Positions 63,042 through 64,000 of a DNA stretch of 64,000 bases are shown here, in pieces. Position numbers and translations under genes: made by a program. The DNA comes from Mesorhabditis belari (Eukaryota; Nematoda; Chromadorea; Rhabditida; Rhabditidae). Position 1 is the stretch's first letter. Each line of letters starts with the position of its first letter. The notes beneath the pieces are model-generated. The model saw nothing but the letters and a program-made list of their open reading frames with translations. It was not told the DNA's origin and did not search any database. The DNA lies in the NCBI GenBank assembly GCA_958450365.1, contig CAUEEP010000736.1, forward strand, positions 3,281,501 to 3,345,500. Reading direction: 5' to 3'.

Positions 63042-64000
63042 TTAGGCGGCACCGGAGGCACGGTTCTTCTTGTGGTGAGTGAGAGCGGCACGAGCGCGAG
63101 CAATCTTGCGGTGACGGTATCCACCGGATGGGGCAGGAGCCGGGGCAGCAGGCTCGGGGGCAACGGGCTCATCTCCGTACGAGTTCTGGGCGGGAGCTGG
63201 GGCGGGTTGGGCCTGGACCTCTTGTTGAGGAGCGGGTGCCTGGGGCTCGATGGGTGCTGGAGCGGGTGCTGGTGGGGCAGCCTCAATTGGAGCGGGGGCA
63301 GGTGGGGCAACTGATGGTTGTTGGCTGTAGACAGGCTGAGGAGCGGGTGCTGGTGGAGGAGCAAACTGCTGTGGTGGTGGAGCCGGGGCGGGGGCTGGTG
63401 GTGGGGCGAACTGCTGTGGTGGTGGGGCAGGTGGGGCGAACGATGGAGCGGCTTGGGGAGCTGGCTGAGGCGCGAATTGGGGCACTGGAGCTGGAGCGGG
63501 TGGTGGAGGGGCGAAGGCTGGTGGTGGAGCCTGTTGGGCGTATCCTCCAGCTGGGGCACCTCCGAACGATTGTTGTGGGGCTTCTCCGAACGATTGTTGT
63601 GGGGCACCTCCGAACGATTGTTGTGGGGCACCTCCAAATCCTCCCGAAGTCGCATATCCGCCTCCAGGGGCAGGTGGAGCGAAAGGAGCTTGCTGGGCGT
63701 ATCCTCCTTGTGGGGGTGGTGGAGGAGCGAATTGCTGAGGAGCAGGCTGAGGAGCGAATTGCTGAGGAGCAGGCTGAGGAGCGAATTGCTGAGGAGCAGG
63801 CTGAGGAGCGAATTGCTGAGGAGCAGGCTGAGGAGCGAATTGCTGAGGAGCAGGCTGAGGAGCGAATTGCTGAGGAGCAGGCTGAGGAGCGAATTGCTGT
63901 GGAGCAGGCTGAGGAGCGAATTGTGGGGCCTGTGGGGCGTACGATTGAACGGGAGCCGGTGCTTGTTGGGCATATCCACCGCCGCCTCCTCCAAACGATT
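63042..64000 (-). CDS. Pro/Ala/Gln-rich repeat protein, C-terminal part
   Basis: An uninterrupted frame from the right edge (codons in phase from 63998) to TAA at 63042, at least 318 residues; the 5' end lies beyond the window. It contains Gly-rich segments (SFGGGGGGYAQQAP, GGGYATSGGFGG), seven or more tandem octapeptides QFAPQPAP/QQFAPQPA, three copies of GGAPQQSFG, and a Pro/Ala region with PPPAPAPAP. The non-repetitive basic tail is SGGYRHRKIARARAALTHHK and then KNRASGAA. Low-complexity P/A/Q sequence with Tyr and Gln suits an extracellular structural or cuticle-associated protein. Codon use is GC-rich compared with the flanks, consistent with high expression. The other long frame on this strand (Leu/Ser/His/Pro-rich) is a shadow. 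Confidence 0.75.
   Translation of the reverse strand, partial: SFGGGGGGYAQQAPAPVQSYAPQAPQFAPQPAPQQFAPQPAPQQFAPQPAPQQFAPQPAPQQFAPQPAPQQFAPQPAPQQFAPQPAPQQFAPPPPPQGGYAQQAPFAPPAPGGGYATSGGFGGAPQQSFGGAPQQSFGEAPQQSFGGAPAGGYAQQAPPPAFAPPPPAPAPVPQFAPQPAPQAAPSFAPPAPPPQQFAPPPAPAPAPPPQQFAPPPAPAPQPVYSQQPSVAPPAPAPIEAAPPAPAPAPIEPQAPAPQQEVQAQPAPAPAQNSYGDEPVAPEPAAPAPAPSGGYRHRKIARARAALTHHKKNRASGAA

Noticed and set aside
62984..63994. 336-codon Leu/Ser/His/Pro frame on the minus strand
   Set aside because: Shifted reading of the Pro/Ala/Gln repeat. The frame with FAPQPAP repeats has the coherent Gly/Tyr-rich blocks and a non-repetitive tail.

Overview
The window is nuclear DNA of a nematode, most likely a free-living rhabditid (clade V-like). 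The evidence is a canonical SL1 spliced-leader RNA gene next to a 5S rRNA gene, a cuticle collagen, interstitial arrays of the nematode telomere hexamer TTAGGC, AT-rich spacers, 36-50 nt introns with TTTCAG acceptors, and worm-type gene families. I cannot name the species. All genes were rebuilt by hand from splice sites. Where I give exon lists, the summed length is a multiple of three and the frame stays open across every junction.

Region 1-13.3 kb: the 3' end of a Cys-rich gene, then a 15-exon alpha-type nicotinic acetylcholine receptor gene (+, 2383-13328). Its 3.75 kb intron 2 holds two complete antisense genes: a Ser/Thr-rich secreted protein and a cuticle collagen. Its exon-6 donor is tandemly amplified, and its introns 6, 7 and 8 are packed with mariner relics, MITEs, large inverted repeats and a telomere-like array.

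Region 13.3-33.4 kb is mostly minus strand: ATP6AP2 (V-ATPase accessory/renin receptor), a CREC-family EF-hand protein, a 23-exon WDR44 homologue, and the beta subunit of NAD-isocitrate dehydrogenase with a small nuclear-type protein gene 105 bp upstream, possibly an operon. Dispersed MITEs, mariner copies (one carrying a 28S rRNA fragment) and tRNA-derived repeats lie in introns and spacers.

Region 33.4-47.7 kb: an NK-1-class homeobox gene (ceh-1/NKX1 type), repeat-rich spacers, the first of three tandem secreted Cys-rich paralogues, the SL1/5S RNA cluster, a single-domain calmodulin-like gene, and a TIR element carrying a tRNA-like sequence and a GC-rich captured fragment.

Region 47.7-64 kb: the second and third secreted paralogues, an inverted duplication of the 3' exons of a 7TM receptor gene, the intact receptor (59.1-61.4 kb), Ig-like exon fragments, and the 3' part of a Pro/Ala/Gln-repeat protein running off the right edge.

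The most unusual features are: telomere-type arrays seeded inside one MITE family; a filled/empty MITE insertion pair within a tRNA-like array; tandem amplification of tRNA A-box and B-box motifs; amplification of a splice donor in frame; and a MITE copy that carries a WDR44 micro-exon to a new locus.
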